Assembly: GCA_025463785.1 (NCBI GenBank)
Contig: JAODBD010000003.1
Location: forward strand, 124,001 to 188,000
DNA length: 64,000 nt
Reading direction: 5' to 3'
Origin: Glaciihabitans sp.
GTDB lineage: Bacteria > Actinomycetota > Actinomycetes > Actinomycetales > Microbacteriaceae
Under the pieces are notes generated by a model. That model was not told the origin of the DNA. It searched no databases and was given only the letters and a program-made list of their open reading frames with translations. A program made the translations under genes and the position numbers. Each line of letters begins with the position of its first letter. The first letter of the stretch is position 1. Positions 37,840-47,665 of the stretch are shown here, one piece after another.

Positions 37840-39168
37840 TTATCCTCGCTGGATTGCGATCTCCGAGGTGGCGAGGTCTTCGCGGGTCGAGCGCACGACG
37901 GGCTTCGGCCGCATGTGGTCGTACGTCACGCTGAACTTGAAACGGGCATCCGGTGCTCGGTGCAGTCGAAGGTGGCGCGCCACGATGATCCACGCGAGGG
38001 CGACAAACGCCGCCAGGAAGCCCGAGAGGCTCGCGACCCCGATCGCCCAGCGTGGCCCCGCGATGTTCGCGACCCAGCCGACCACGGGTGCGCCGAGAGG
38101 TGTGCCGCCGGCGAAAATCGCCATGTAAAGCGCCATCACCCGACCACGCATGGCGGGCTTCGTGGTGGTCTGAACGTAGGCGTTCGCGCTCGTGACCATG
38201 GTCAGCGACGTCAGGCCGACGACGATCAGTACGGCGGCAAACGACCAATAGCTCGGTGTGAAAGCCGCTCCGAGGTCGGCGAGCCCGAACCCGAATGCGG
38301 CGAGCGTCACGATGAAGATGCGGGGCTTTTCTCGCCGGGCGGCCAACAGCGCGCCGAGCACCGAGCCGATCGCCATGATCGAGGAGAGGAGTCCGAACCC
38401 GTCAGCGCCCTGATGGAAGGCCACTGCCATGGTCGAGGTGAAGATGGGAAAGTTGAACCCGAATGTTCCGACCAGGAACACCATGATCAGGATGACGACG
38501 ATATCCGGTCGTGAACCGACATACTTCCAGCCCGCCCGAATTTGTCCGCTCTTGCGCGGTGCTTTCGCAGACAGGTTGAGCTCGGCGGTGCGCATGAGCA
38601 GTAGCGCGGCGATGGTCGCGCCAAACGTTGCGGCGTTGAACAGGAAAACCCATCCCGAACCGATCGTCGCGATGAGCACACCGGCGACGGCGGGCCCGAT
38701 CAGCCTCGCGCCGTTGAATGAGGCCGAGTTGAGGGCAACAGCATTCGGGATGCTCTTCTCGTCCACCAGCTCCGAAACGAAGGTCTGGCGCACCGGTGCA
38801 TCAATCGCGGAGACGACTCCGAGCGCGAAAGCGAACGCGTAGACCTCCCAGAGCGTTGCCACGTTGGCCAGCACAATAAGGCCGAGCCCGACGCCGAGCG
38901 CGCCCATGAGGATCTGGGTCACCAGCAGGAGCTTTCGCCGATCAACGCGGTCGGCGATGAGTCCGGAAATCGGCATAAGGAGCAGCTGCGGGCCAAACTG
39001 CAGTGCCATGGTGAAGCCGACGGCCGCGGCGTCATGGTTGGTGAGTTTGGTGAGGACGATCCAGTCCTGGGCGGTGCGCTGCATCCACGTCCCGATGTTG
39101 GAAGTAAGGGCGCCAAAGAAGTAGAGACGGTAGTTATGGATTCCGAGGGATCGGAAGACGGCTTTCAA
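37840..39168 (-). CDS. MFS transporter
   Basis: Multiple TMs, 'SNIGTWMQRTAQDWIVL', 'GLIADRVDRRKLLLVTQ'. Confidence 0.9.
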   Translation of the reverse strand: MKAVFRSLGIHNYRLYFFGALTSNIGTWMQRTAQDWIVLTKLTNHDAAAVGFTMALQFGPQLLLMPISGLIADRVDRRKLLLVTQILMGALGVGLGLIVLANVATLWEVYAFAFALGVVSAIDAPVRQTFVSELVDEKSIPNAVALNSASFNGARLIGPAVAGVLIATIGSGWVFLFNAATFGATIAALLLMRTAELNLSAKAPRKSGQIRAGWKYVGSRPDIVVILIMVFLVGTFGFNFPIFTSTMAVAFHQGADGFGLLSSIMAIGSVLGALLAARREKPRIFIVTLAAFGFGLADLGAAFTPSYWSFAAVLIVVGLTSLTMVTSANAYVQTTTKPAMRGRVMALYMAIFAGGTPLGAPVVGWVANIAGPRWAIGVASLSGFLAAFVALAWIIVARHLRLHRAPDARFKFSVTYDHMRPKPVVRSTREDLATSEIAIQRG

Positions 39169-39590
39169 GAATCGGCTATTTCCCGCAGGATGGCGACCGA
39201 CTGGTCGAGGATCTCGCGTTGCTCTGGGGTGAGGCCGGCGAGCTTCTGGGTAAACCAGGTGTCTCGCTTCCGCCTCGTTTCGGTGATGAAGGTGCGCCCG
39301 TCGGACGACAGGTCGATCGTGACCTTGCGACCGTCATCTGCTGCGCCGACCCGTGTCACGAGGCCTGCTGCGACGAGTGCGTTGATGGTGCGGTTCATAC
39401 TCGGCGGCGTCACCCGCTCTTCCTCGCTGAGTGACCCGAGTGTCTGGGGGCCCATGTTGGCGAGCGCGAACAGCACCGAGCGTTGGCCCTCGGTGATGCT
39501 CTCGTCGCTCGCCATCGAGCGAATCCGCCTGGCCACACGCTGAATGGTCAGGCGCATCTGCTGGTCGTCACTCGGTTCTCGGGTTGGCAT
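39165..39590 (-). CDS. MarR family transcriptional regulator
   Basis: 'LGSLSEEERVTPPSMNRTINALVAAGLVTRVGAADDGRKVTIDLSSDGR'; start 39590 (MPTREPS) follows TATGCT-7 nt-ATG; 4-nt overlap with MFS gene. Confidence 0.9.
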   Translation of the reverse strand: MPTREPSDDQQMRLTIQRVARRIRSMASDESITEGQRSVLFALANMGPQTLGSLSEEERVTPPSMNRTINALVAAGLVTRVGAADDGRKVTIDLSSDGRTFITETRRKRDTWFTQKLAGLTPEQREILDQSVAILREIADS

Positions 39591-39595
39591 ATTAC

Positions 39596-39621
39596 TTAGC
39601 ATAGCAAATTAGCAACGCTAA
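39596..39621. promoter_or_regulatory. Candidate MarR operator overlapping its own -10
   Basis: TTAGCATAGCAA (39596-39607) and perfect TTAGC-AAC-GCTAA (39609-39621); first overlaps the -10 TATGCT (39598-39603, minus). Confidence 0.65.
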
Positions 39622-39701
39622 CGATCAGGCGGCCGCGGGTCGCTATTCACTACTCGACGAACGCGATCGGCAATACGATAGGCCCGAGCGAGGAGGCTGC
39701 C

Positions 39702-40580
39702 GTGGCGACAGCGACGAGGACCAACCACCAGTTCGTGGATGCCCAGGGCGTCACGATCCACTACCACCGCTGGGCCGCCGCAACACCGAAGGGCGTAGTA
39801 CAGGTCGCGCACGGCCTCGGTGACTATGCGGCCCGATACGAAAACCTTGCGCAGGCGCTCGTCGCTGCCGGGTACTCGGTCTACGCGGACGACCACCGCG
39901 GCCACGGGCAAACCGGGCTCGAGCAGTATGGCGGCGACACCTCCAAACTCGGCCGTCTCGGTGAAGGCGGCCTGAGGGCGACCATCGAGGACCTCCGCCA
40001 ATTCACCGGCATTATTCGCGCAGAAAATCGGGATGTCCCGCTCGCCATCCTCGGTCACAGCTGGGGTTCGCTGATGGTCCAGACGATCCTCAACACCCAC
40101 GCCGCGGACTACGACGCCGCCATCCTGACTGGAACAGCGCACCGCAAACCCGGCAGCATGAACGCCGGTCAGCTGAACGCGAAGCACAAACACCTCGGCA
40201 CGACCGGCTTCGAATGGCTCAGCCGCGACCCCGCAGTCTCCCAGGCGTTTCTCGACGACCCGCTGACCTTCTACGCCGACGTCATCAAACTGTTCGGCAT
40301 CCCGGACGGCCTTCGGCTGTTCGGCGTTCCGTCGAAAACGATGGGCGCCGACATCCCGTTGCTCATCATGATCGGCAGTGAGGACTCGCTCGGCGGCGAA
40401 CGCAGCGTAAGCAACCTCGCGCAGGCATACCTCACGCGCGCCAGGCTGACGGATGTCGAGCTCATCATCTACGACAAGGCCCGACACGAAATCTTCAACG
40501 AGACCAATCAGGATGAGGTTTTTGCAGACCTGATCGGCTGGCTGGACGAGCGCCTCTCGACACCGGCGAGCGCCAGCTAA
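39702..40580 (+). CDS. Alpha/beta hydrolase (monoacylglycerol lipase / lysophospholipase-like)
   Basis: 'VQVAHGLGDYAARYENLAQALVAAGYSVYADDHRGHGQT', 'LAILGHSWGSLMVQ'; SD GAGGAGG, GTG start. Confidence 0.93.
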   Translation: MATATRTNHQFVDAQGVTIHYHRWAAATPKGVVQVAHGLGDYAARYENLAQALVAAGYSVYADDHRGHGQTGLEQYGGDTSKLGRLGEGGLRATIEDLRQFTGIIRAENRDVPLAILGHSWGSLMVQTILNTHAADYDAAILTGTAHRKPGSMNAGQLNAKHKHLGTTGFEWLSRDPAVSQAFLDDPLTFYADVIKLFGIPDGLRLFGVPSKTMGADIPLLIMIGSEDSLGGERSVSNLAQAYLTRARLTDVELIIYDKARHEIFNETNQDEVFADLIGWLDERLSTPASAS

Positions 40581-40603
40581 CCGCCGAACATTACGCTGGG
40601 ACC

Positions 40604-41653
40604 ATGCATGGCGAATTCAAGGTTCCTGGCGGCAAGCTGGTCGTAGTCGACCTCGATGTTGTGGATGGCGTGATCGCCAACTTCCACCTCGCGGGCGACT
40701 TTTTCCTCGAACCAGACAGCGCGCTCGAGGCGATCGACGCGAGCATCAACGGGTTGCCTGCGGACTCCGAGGCCAGCCGTTTCACCGCGGCGGTTGTGTC
40801 GGCTCTTCCCAAATATGCCGTGCTGCTCGGCTTCACCGCCGAGTCGGTCGCCACGACCATCCGACGTGCACTCGCCGAGGCGACCAGCTTCGCGGACTAC
40901 GACTGGCAGATCATCCACGGCAAGTCTGAACGCCCGCAGATGCAGATGGCTCTCGACCAGGTTCTCGCCGAGGAGGTCGGCGCAGGGCGGCGGGGGCCGA
41001 CGCTTCGCATCTGGGAATGGGACAACCCGGCGGTGGTGATCGGCAGCTTCCAGTCGGTCAAGAACGAGGTGGACTTCGAGAACGCCGACAAGTACGGCTT
41101 CGAAATCGTGCGACGGATCAGCGGCGGCGGCGCCATGTTCATGGAGGCAGGGTCGGTGGTGACCTACTCGATCTACGCGCCATCCGACCTCGTGCAGGGC
41201 ATGAGCTTTGCCGACTCATACGCGTTTCTCGACGAGTGGGTCATCATCGCTCTGAGATCACTTGGCATCGATGCGTTCTACCAGCCTCTCAACGACATCA
41301 CGAGCGCCAAAGGCAAGATTGGTGGGGCTGCCCAGAAGCGGCTCGGTGTCGGAGCGGTGCTCCACCACGCAACTATGAGCTACGACATGGATGGCGACAA
41401 GATGGTCGAGGTGCTGCGTATCGGCCGCGAGAAAATGAGCGATAAGGGCACGAAGAGCGCGAACAAGCGCGTCGACCCCCTGCGCAGTCAGACCGGGCTC
41501 TCGCGCACAGCGATTATCGACCAGCTGGTCGCGACGTTTACGAAGCTGTACGGCTCAACGCCGGGCGACATCACGCCCGAGGAGCGCGCAAGGGCCGAGC
41601 AGCTCGTGACCACAAAGTTCGGCACGGAGGAGTGGCTGTACCGCGTGCCGTGA
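40604..41653 (+). CDS. Lipoate-protein ligase with N-terminal accessory (LplA C-domain-like) domain
   Basis: 'MHGEFKVPGGKLVVVDLDVVDGVIANFHLAGDFFLEPDSALEAI' accessory-like domain followed by catalytic 'WEWDNPAVVIGSFQSVKNEV', 'IVRRISGGGAMFMEAGSVVTYSI', 'KIGGAAQKRLGVGAVLHH'. Confidence 0.88.
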   Translation: MHGEFKVPGGKLVVVDLDVVDGVIANFHLAGDFFLEPDSALEAIDASINGLPADSEASRFTAAVVSALPKYAVLLGFTAESVATTIRRALAEATSFADYDWQIIHGKSERPQMQMALDQVLAEEVGAGRRGPTLRIWEWDNPAVVIGSFQSVKNEVDFENADKYGFEIVRRISGGGAMFMEAGSVVTYSIYAPSDLVQGMSFADSYAFLDEWVIIALRSLGIDAFYQPLNDITSAKGKIGGAAQKRLGVGAVLHHATMSYDMDGDKMVEVLRIGREKMSDKGTKSANKRVDPLRSQTGLSRTAIIDQLVATFTKLYGSTPGDITPEERARAEQLVTTKFGTEEWLYRVP

Positions 41654-41657
41654 CCGC

Positions 41658-42311
41658 CTACAGCACCAGCCGGTGCTCGTAGGCCAGCGCAACCAGCTGC
41701 AGTCGGGATGACAGGTCGAGCTTTGCAAGGATGCTCGAGATATGGCTCTTCACCGTCGACTCGCTGATGAAGGATGAGGTCGCAATCTCGCTGTTGCTCA
41801 GTCCGCGGGCTGCCAGCAGGAAGACTTCCTTCTCTCGCGCAGACAATACCGAGATCACTGCATCGTTCGCGGGCCCCGGACGCGACGGCGCCAGGTCGTG
41901 GATTAGCGCAATCGAGGTGCTCGGAGAGATGACCGATTTGCCGGAATGCACGGTGCGGATGGATGCGAGCAGAAATTCGGGAGTGGCATCCTTCATCAGA
42001 AATCCGGATGCGCCAGCGCTAATGGCGCCCATAACCGCGGTATCGCGCTGATGCGTCGTGAGCACGATGATGCGTGGGGCTTCCGAGCCGGCGCCGGCCA
42101 GGATGCGCTGGGTCGCGGTGATCCCGTCGGCCTTGGGCATCCTGATGTCCATAAGAATTACGTCGGGCCTGACGGCGGCGGCCAGCGCCACAATCGCGTC
42201 GCCGTCGTAGGCCGCGCCGGCGAACTCGAGGTCATCCTGAGACTCGAGAAGCATCTGGATACCGGAGCAGAACAGCACCTGGTCGTCGGCGATTGCGACG
42301 CGAATTGTCAT
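41658..42311 (-). CDS. Response regulator, LuxR/NarL type
   Basis: Receiver 'VAIADDQVLFCSGIQMLLESQDDLEFAGAAYDGD', 'PDVILMDIRMPKADGI' and HTH 'LSAREKEVFLLAARGLSNSEIATSSFISESTVKSHISSILAKLDLSSR'. Confidence 0.95.
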   Translation of the reverse strand: MTIRVAIADDQVLFCSGIQMLLESQDDLEFAGAAYDGDAIVALAAAVRPDVILMDIRMPKADGITATQRILAGAGSEAPRIIVLTTHQRDTAVMGAISAGASGFLMKDATPEFLLASIRTVHSGKSVISPSTSIALIHDLAPSRPGPANDAVISVLSAREKEVFLLAARGLSNSEIATSSFISESTVKSHISSILAKLDLSSRLQLVALAYEHRLVL

Positions 42312-43534
42312 GTCGTGATTCCCGTCTGAATGTCTGCTCGCGGCACGAATGCGGTCACGATAAATTGGTGCGGGTCGTCGTCATCCGGTCCGGCAGCGAG
42401 CCAGCCGCCAGCGAGTTTTGCCCGCTCGCGCATACCGCGAAGCCCGCGTGTCAGACCGGCAGTCGAGGCTTCTCCACCAGCGCCGATCGACGAAATCGTG
42501 AGCGCGAGGCCGGGCCCGCGCCAGTCGAACACGACGGTCGCCGAGGCGTTCGCACCCGCGTGCTTGAGCGCATTCGTGAGGCTCTCCTGCACGATGCGAT
42601 AGACGGCCATCTCCTGGCCCGCCGTGAGCTGGCCGGTATCGCCGAAAGTGCTCTCGGTGACGGCAAGTCCGGCCGACTGCATCCGCTCGATGAGAGTTCC
42701 GAGGCCGTCCAGAGTGGGATGCGAGTGGCCGTCAGGCTCCGGGCCGAGTGAGTCGATGAGCATCCGCACCTCGACCAGCGACTCGCGTGCGGACTGGGCG
42801 ATTGCCGCGAGCGACCCATTGGTGCTCTCGGGACGGATGTCGCTGAGATACCGCGCCCCGTCGGCCTGCGCGATGATCACTGAGAGCGAGTGCGCCATGA
42901 TGTCGTGGACATCCTGAGCGATGCGGTCGCGCTCGCTGGCGACGCGAAGCTCCAGCTCGGCTCCGGCGAGGTCAGCTTCGACCGCGAGGCGGAGAGCGTC
43001 GCTCTCCGCCCGATCACGGCGCGCGCGGATTCCGAACCCGATGAACCAGAAAGCGGGGGAGATGAGAGCGACGGTGACGCACCACGCGAGGATGTTCTCC
43101 CACAGCCGAGGGTCTGATGCCGTCCACCCGCTCATGATTCCGTGGCGTCGGAAGGGGCCGAAGGCCGGGATCGTCAGTAGCAGTCCGATGCACACGCCGA
43201 AGACGGGGGAGAGCGCGAGTGCGATTCTGCGGGAGAGGCGGTGGGCACTGGCGCCCACGAAGATTGCCGCGAGGAGCAGGCCGAAATAGGCGGGCCATGA
43301 GGTCTGGCCGAACCTGAGCTGGACATCCGCGAACTGCACGATGACGAGAGCGGCGGCCGCCACGATCGTGACCAGTGGGAGCAGGCGGCCGGCGGCCAGA
43401 GCGATACCGATGATGGCGAACGGAATCCACGAGATCTGTACTCGCCCCGCCTCCGCAGTTGCCCACGAAACGGCGAAGGCAAGGCCGACGACCGGCTCGA
43501 TCGGGTTGCGCACCAGCGTCTTCAACCACTCCAT
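42308..43534 (-). CDS. Sensor histidine kinase (HisKA_3 type)
   Basis: 'ERDRIAQDVHDIMAHSLSVIIAQADGARY', 'RIVQESLTNALKHAGANASATV', N-terminal TMs; 4-nt overlap with regulator. Confidence 0.94.
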   Translation of the reverse strand: MEWLKTLVRNPIEPVVGLAFAVSWATAEAGRVQISWIPFAIIGIALAAGRLLPLVTIVAAAALVIVQFADVQLRFGQTSWPAYFGLLLAAIFVGASAHRLSRRIALALSPVFGVCIGLLLTIPAFGPFRRHGIMSGWTASDPRLWENILAWCVTVALISPAFWFIGFGIRARRDRAESDALRLAVEADLAGAELELRVASERDRIAQDVHDIMAHSLSVIIAQADGARYLSDIRPESTNGSLAAIAQSARESLVEVRMLIDSLGPEPDGHSHPTLDGLGTLIERMQSAGLAVTESTFGDTGQLTAGQEMAVYRIVQESLTNALKHAGANASATVVFDWRGPGLALTISSIGAGGEASTAGLTRGLRGMRERAKLAGGWLAAGPDDDDPHQFIVTAFVPRADIQTGITT

Positions 43535-43656
43535 GCACTCACGCTAGGGGCGATCACCTTCGCGCGCGCGGACTTCGTGAAAAGTCGTCCGTTGGGACTA
43601 CCAATCCCGCCCCAAAGGATGAAGACGTGGGATGCTCAGCGCCCTTGACTCTGAAC

Positions 43657-44892
43657 ATGAATATTGCACTGGTCTGCGACTACTCCCTCGACTATCTCGG
43701 CGGCGCCCAAACCGCCTTCATCCAGCAGGTGCGTGCGATGACGGATGCCGGACACCGCGTGCTCGTCATCGCCCCACGGGGTCGGACCGCCGACATCGGC
43801 GCGTCGGCGCACGAATGGTTCGACACGCCGTTCACTGTTCCAGGCATTGGCCTGCCGTTTCTTCGCAACACCGACCAGGTGCGCGCGAAGGTCTCGCAGG
43901 CACTCGCCCGCCACCGAATCGAAGTCGTCCATGTGCATTCTGAGTTCGGCCTAGCCGCCGCCTGCATAGATGTCGCGGCGCAACTTCGCGTCAGGGTAGT
44001 GCACACGGTTCATACGTTCTTTTGGCGAGTAAGGCTGCCGGTCGGCGTCGACCGGGTGGCCGCCGCGGCCATCCGATCGCTCCACGGCTGGCTCACCGGT
44101 CAGCCAGCGCCGGATGCGATTTTGGCCGAATCGCACGCCGGCTCGGCGCTCCGCGGCATGACACTGTCGACTGCCCTCCGAGCGGATGCCGTGGTCTCGC
44201 CCTCGGAGCACCAACGCGAGAGACTCGCCGCGGCCGGCGTCCGCACCGTGGTTACCATAGCGAATACGACCGCGGCGTCGTGGGCGGAGCGGCCCGCGGC
44301 GCTCGCTCAGATCGAGGGACCGTTGAAGGTTCTCTGGATCGGCAGGTGCGCTCCCGAGAAGCGGTTGCTCGTGTTCATCGCCGCGTGCATCGAAGCGCTC
44401 GGTGCGGTGCCTGTCGGGCGACTCGAGGTCGAGGTTGTCGGCGAGGGGCCGGAGTTGGCGCGGGCACGGAGGGCGGCAGCCGGACATCCCGAGATCTTGT
44501 TCTCTGGCAGGGTCGCCAGCGACGAGGTTATGGCAAAACTCGACGGTTCTCACGTCGTCGCGCTCACATCATCGGGCTTCGACAACCAGCCCATGGTCGT
44601 GGTCGAGGCGATGTATGCCGCGCGGCCCGTGCTGTACGTCGACCCGCTGCTTCGCGAGGGGCTCGACACCGCCGGACTGCTGTGCGCCGACGACAGCGCA
44701 CAGGCGATTGCCGCGATGCTCGTGCAGTTGGTGCACGATCCGCACCGCGTCGTTCGCGTCTCGGAGCGTGCGGGCCTGGCGTTCGATCGCTTCGCGCCAG
44801 ACCACTTCGTCGCCGAGATCGAGGACGTCTATCGCCGCCTCGTTCCGGGCGTCGAGCGCTCGCGTCCATTATTTGCGAGCGTCACCGCCTAG
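43657..44892 (+). CDS. GT4-type glycosyltransferase
   Basis: 'MNIALVCDYSLDYLGGAQTAFIQQVRAMTDAGHRVLVIAPRG', 'VLWIGRCAPEKRLLVFIAACIEAL', 'LTSSGFDNQPMVVVEAMYAARPVLYVD'. Confidence 0.9.
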   Translation: MNIALVCDYSLDYLGGAQTAFIQQVRAMTDAGHRVLVIAPRGRTADIGASAHEWFDTPFTVPGIGLPFLRNTDQVRAKVSQALARHRIEVVHVHSEFGLAAACIDVAAQLRVRVVHTVHTFFWRVRLPVGVDRVAAAAIRSLHGWLTGQPAPDAILAESHAGSALRGMTLSTALRADAVVSPSEHQRERLAAAGVRTVVTIANTTAASWAERPAALAQIEGPLKVLWIGRCAPEKRLLVFIAACIEALGAVPVGRLEVEVVGEGPELARARRAAAGHPEILFSGRVASDEVMAKLDGSHVVALTSSGFDNQPMVVVEAMYAARPVLYVDPLLREGLDTAGLLCADDSAQAIAAMLVQLVHDPHRVVRVSERAGLAFDRFAPDHFVAEIEDVYRRLVPGVERSRPLFASVTA

Positions 44893-44910
44893 CCGTACTC
44901 GGCCGCACAA

Positions 44911-45192
44911 TTAGCGGCTGAGCAGATCCTGGTACTCCGGATGGCTCTTTAGCCAGTGCGAGACGAAGGGACACTGCGCCACGACGCGATAGTCGGTGTG
45001 GTCCCGAACCTGGTCGAGGGCATCCCGAACCAGGCGGCCGCCGAGGCCGTGCTCACGCTCCTCGGAGATGATCTCAGTGTGCGTGAAGATCATGTCGGTG
45101 CCGGCGACCCGATACTCGGTGTAGCCCGCTAGCTCTCCATCGATGACGAGCTCGAAGCGATCGAGTTCCTGGTTCTGGATGACGTCTGACAC
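44911..45192 (-). CDS. GNAT-like N-acetyltransferase (YidJ/Gcn5-related small family)
   Basis: 'RFELVIDGELAGYTEYRVAGTDMIFTHTEIISEEREHGLGGRLVRDALDQVRDHTDYRVVAQCPFVSHWLKSHPEYQDL'; GTG start. Confidence 0.92.
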   Translation of the reverse strand: MSDVIQNQELDRFELVIDGELAGYTEYRVAGTDMIFTHTEIISEEREHGLGGRLVRDALDQVRDHTDYRVVAQCPFVSHWLKSHPEYQDLLSR

Positions 45193-45226
45193 GTTTCCAG
45201 AGTACGACCTCGCAGTCGGAAGCGCG

Positions 45227-46237
45227 CTAGACCGACTCGCGCTCGATCAGTCTCGTTGGCATTATCGTCAACCGGTCGACCTCTTCGCCGGCGATCAGGC
45301 GCACCAGCGTCTCGGCGATCTTGCCACCCTGTTCGGTTGTGGGCTGCTCGATCGTGGTCAGTGGTGGTGTCGAGTTCTGCGCGTAGTAATCGTTGTCGAT
45401 CGTGGCGATGGCGACATCCCGAGGCACCGACAGGCCGTGGTCTTTCAGTACGCCGAGTGCTCCGGATGCGATCTGGGCCGACGCAGCAAACAGTGCGTCG
45501 AACTTCCTACCGCTGGCGAGCATGCGCTCCATGGCAGCCGCGCCGCCGCTGGACGAAAAGTCGGAGTACTCGATCAGACCGGCTTCGAGCGACGCACCGG
45601 TGACGGCTTTACGCCAGCCGTCCAGGCGGTCGATGCCTGCCGACATATCCTGGGGGCCTGCGATGGTCGCGATGCGCGTGCGGCCGTGGTCGATGAGGTA
45701 CTGGGTCGCCCGCTCCGCAGCCGCCGTGTTGTCGACGTCGACGATGTACGTCGTGGAGCCGGTCTGACCGGTCGGGCGGCCACCGAACACGACGGGCAGC
45801 GCGCTCGCGAGTTGAACGTAGGAGCGGTCGTCACTGTGGTGCGACAGGATGAGGGCGCCATCCACGTTGCCGCCCTGGAGGTAGCGCCGCGTCTTCTCCG
45901 GGTCGGCCTCCGAGGCGATCAGGAGCGTGAGCGTGTAGTCGGTGGTGCTCAGGTACATCGCGACGCCCTGGATGACTGATGCGAAGTACGGGTCGGCGAA
46001 GAACTTGGCCGTGTTCTCGGGGATGACGAGGGCAATCGTGAGCGTTCTCCGGCTCGCAAGCGACCTGGCCGCACGGTTCGGCACGTAGTTGAGCTGCTCG
46101 ATCGCTGCATTGACTGCTGCGATTACGTCGGGTGTGACGCGGGGTGACGCGTTCACGACACGGGACACCGTCGACCGCGAAACCCCGGCCAGGGCGGCGA
46201 CTGCCTCCAGCGTGGGCGCGGGTGGGGAGGTGGACAC
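45227..46237 (-). CDS. LacI family regulator, CebR-like
   Basis: 'TLEAVAALAGVSRSTVSRVVNASPRVTPDVIAAVNAAIEQLNYVPNRAARSLASRRTLTIALV'; adjacent to cellobiose-type genes. Confidence 0.92.
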   Translation of the reverse strand: MSTSPPAPTLEAVAALAGVSRSTVSRVVNASPRVTPDVIAAVNAAIEQLNYVPNRAARSLASRRTLTIALVIPENTAKFFADPYFASVIQGVAMYLSTTDYTLTLLIASEADPEKTRRYLQGGNVDGALILSHHSDDRSYVQLASALPVVFGGRPTGQTGSTTYIVDVDNTAAAERATQYLIDHGRTRIATIAGPQDMSAGIDRLDGWRKAVTGASLEAGLIEYSDFSSSGGAAAMERMLASGRKFDALFAASAQIASGALGVLKDHGLSVPRDVAIATIDNDYYAQNSTPPLTTIEQPTTEQGGKIAETLVRLIAGEEVDRLTIMPTRLIERESV

Positions 46238-46246
46238 GGCTACAGT

Positions 46247-47665
46247 CTAGGTCGCAGGTGTCAGCGCACCGGCGATGACCCTGGAGTACTCGAGACCGCT
46301 GTCTTTCACGGTGCGAACCTGCGTTTCGTAGTCGACGCGAACGATGCCAAAGCGCTTGTTGTAGCCCCACGCCCACTCGAAATTGTCGAGAAACGACCAG
46401 ACAAAGTAGCCACGAACATCCGCACCGGCCGCAATTGCTTCACCGACCGCCTGGATGTGTGCCCGAATGTAGTCGGCGCGCGCGACATCGTGCACCGCAC
46501 CGTCTGCGCTCACCTCGTCGTCGAACGCCGCTCCGTTTTCCGTCACGTACAGGGGCGGCAACTGCGGGTAGTCCAGGCCGAGCCTGATCAGCAGCGCGCG
46601 AAGGCCGTCCGGGTTGACCTCCCAGTCCATGGCTGTACGCGTCAGGCCGCGGGAGGGGAAGGTCACGTACTCGGAGCCGACGAACGGTGACGACTTCTCG
46701 CGCGATGTCGGCGTGAGGCTGACGCGCGCGGCGGCGGGCAGCGGATGTCCGCTCACGTTGTCGTCGTGATAGTGGTTGACGCCCATGAAGTCGATCGGGG
46801 CGCTGATGATCGCGAGATCGCCATCCCGAATCACCTCGGAAAGGCCGAGCCCCCTGACGTCCTCGAGCACATCGGCCGGGTATTCGCCCAGGATGAGGGG
46901 CTCGAGGAACGCGCGGTTCCAAAGTCCATCGATGCGGCGGGCTGCCTCCCGGTCGACCGGGTCCGTCGGATCGTTCGGAACCGCTGTCGTCAGGTTGAGT
47001 GTGATCCCGATCCTGAGCTCCCGCCTGTCGCGCGCGCCGAGCTCGCGCAGTCGCGTGGTCGCAAGACCGTGCGCGAGGTGCTGGTGGTGCAGTGCGGCGA
47101 GGGCGGCCGCGGGCTCGCGACGACCCGGCGCGTGCTCGCCGCCGGCATACGCGATGAGGGATGAACAGAACGGCTCGTTGAAGGTCGTCCAGTGCGTCAC
47201 TCGGTCGGCCAGGGCGTCGTATACCGCCTCCGCATAGTCGGCGAAGCGGTAGGCGGTGTCGCGGTTTGCCCAACCGTTGCTCTCCTCGAGGGCCTGCGGA
47301 AGATCCCAGTGATAGAGCGTGAGCCAGGGCAGGATGTCGGCCTCAAGCAGCTCGTCGACCAGACGACTGTAGAAATCGAGCCCGGCCACGTTGACGTCGC
47401 GGTCACCCGGCTTGACGCGCGCCCAACTGGTCGAGAACCGGTAGGACTGCAGGCCGAGCTCTTTCATGAGTGCGACATCCTCGGGCATCCGGTGATAGTG
47501 ATCGACCGCGTTCTCGGGGGTGTCGCCATTCGCGACGGCACCGGGGAGGCGAGCGAACGCATCCCAAATCGAGTCTTCTTTGCCGTCCTCGTGGGCGGCA
47601 CCCTCGATCTGGGCCGCAGCTGTCGCTGACCCCCAGAGGAACCCGGGGGGAAATTCGGTGCCCAT
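46247..47665 (-). CDS. GH1 beta-glucosidase
   Basis: 'FPPGFLWGSATAAAQIEGA', 'WTTFNEPFCSSLIAYAGGEHAPG', 'PLYVTENGAAFDD', 'GYFVWSFLDNFEWAWGYNKRFGIVRVDYETQ'. Confidence 0.96.
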   Translation of the reverse strand: MGTEFPPGFLWGSATAAAQIEGAAHEDGKEDSIWDAFARLPGAVANGDTPENAVDHYHRMPEDVALMKELGLQSYRFSTSWARVKPGDRDVNVAGLDFYSRLVDELLEADILPWLTLYHWDLPQALEESNGWANRDTAYRFADYAEAVYDALADRVTHWTTFNEPFCSSLIAYAGGEHAPGRREPAAALAALHHQHLAHGLATTRLRELGARDRRELRIGITLNLTTAVPNDPTDPVDREAARRIDGLWNRAFLEPLILGEYPADVLEDVRGLGLSEVIRDGDLAIISAPIDFMGVNHYHDDNVSGHPLPAAARVSLTPTSREKSSPFVGSEYVTFPSRGLTRTAMDWEVNPDGLRALLIRLGLDYPQLPPLYVTENGAAFDDEVSADGAVHDVARADYIRAHIQAVGEAIAAGADVRGYFVWSFLDNFEWAWGYNKRFGIVRVDYETQVRTVKDSGLEYSRVIAGALTPAT

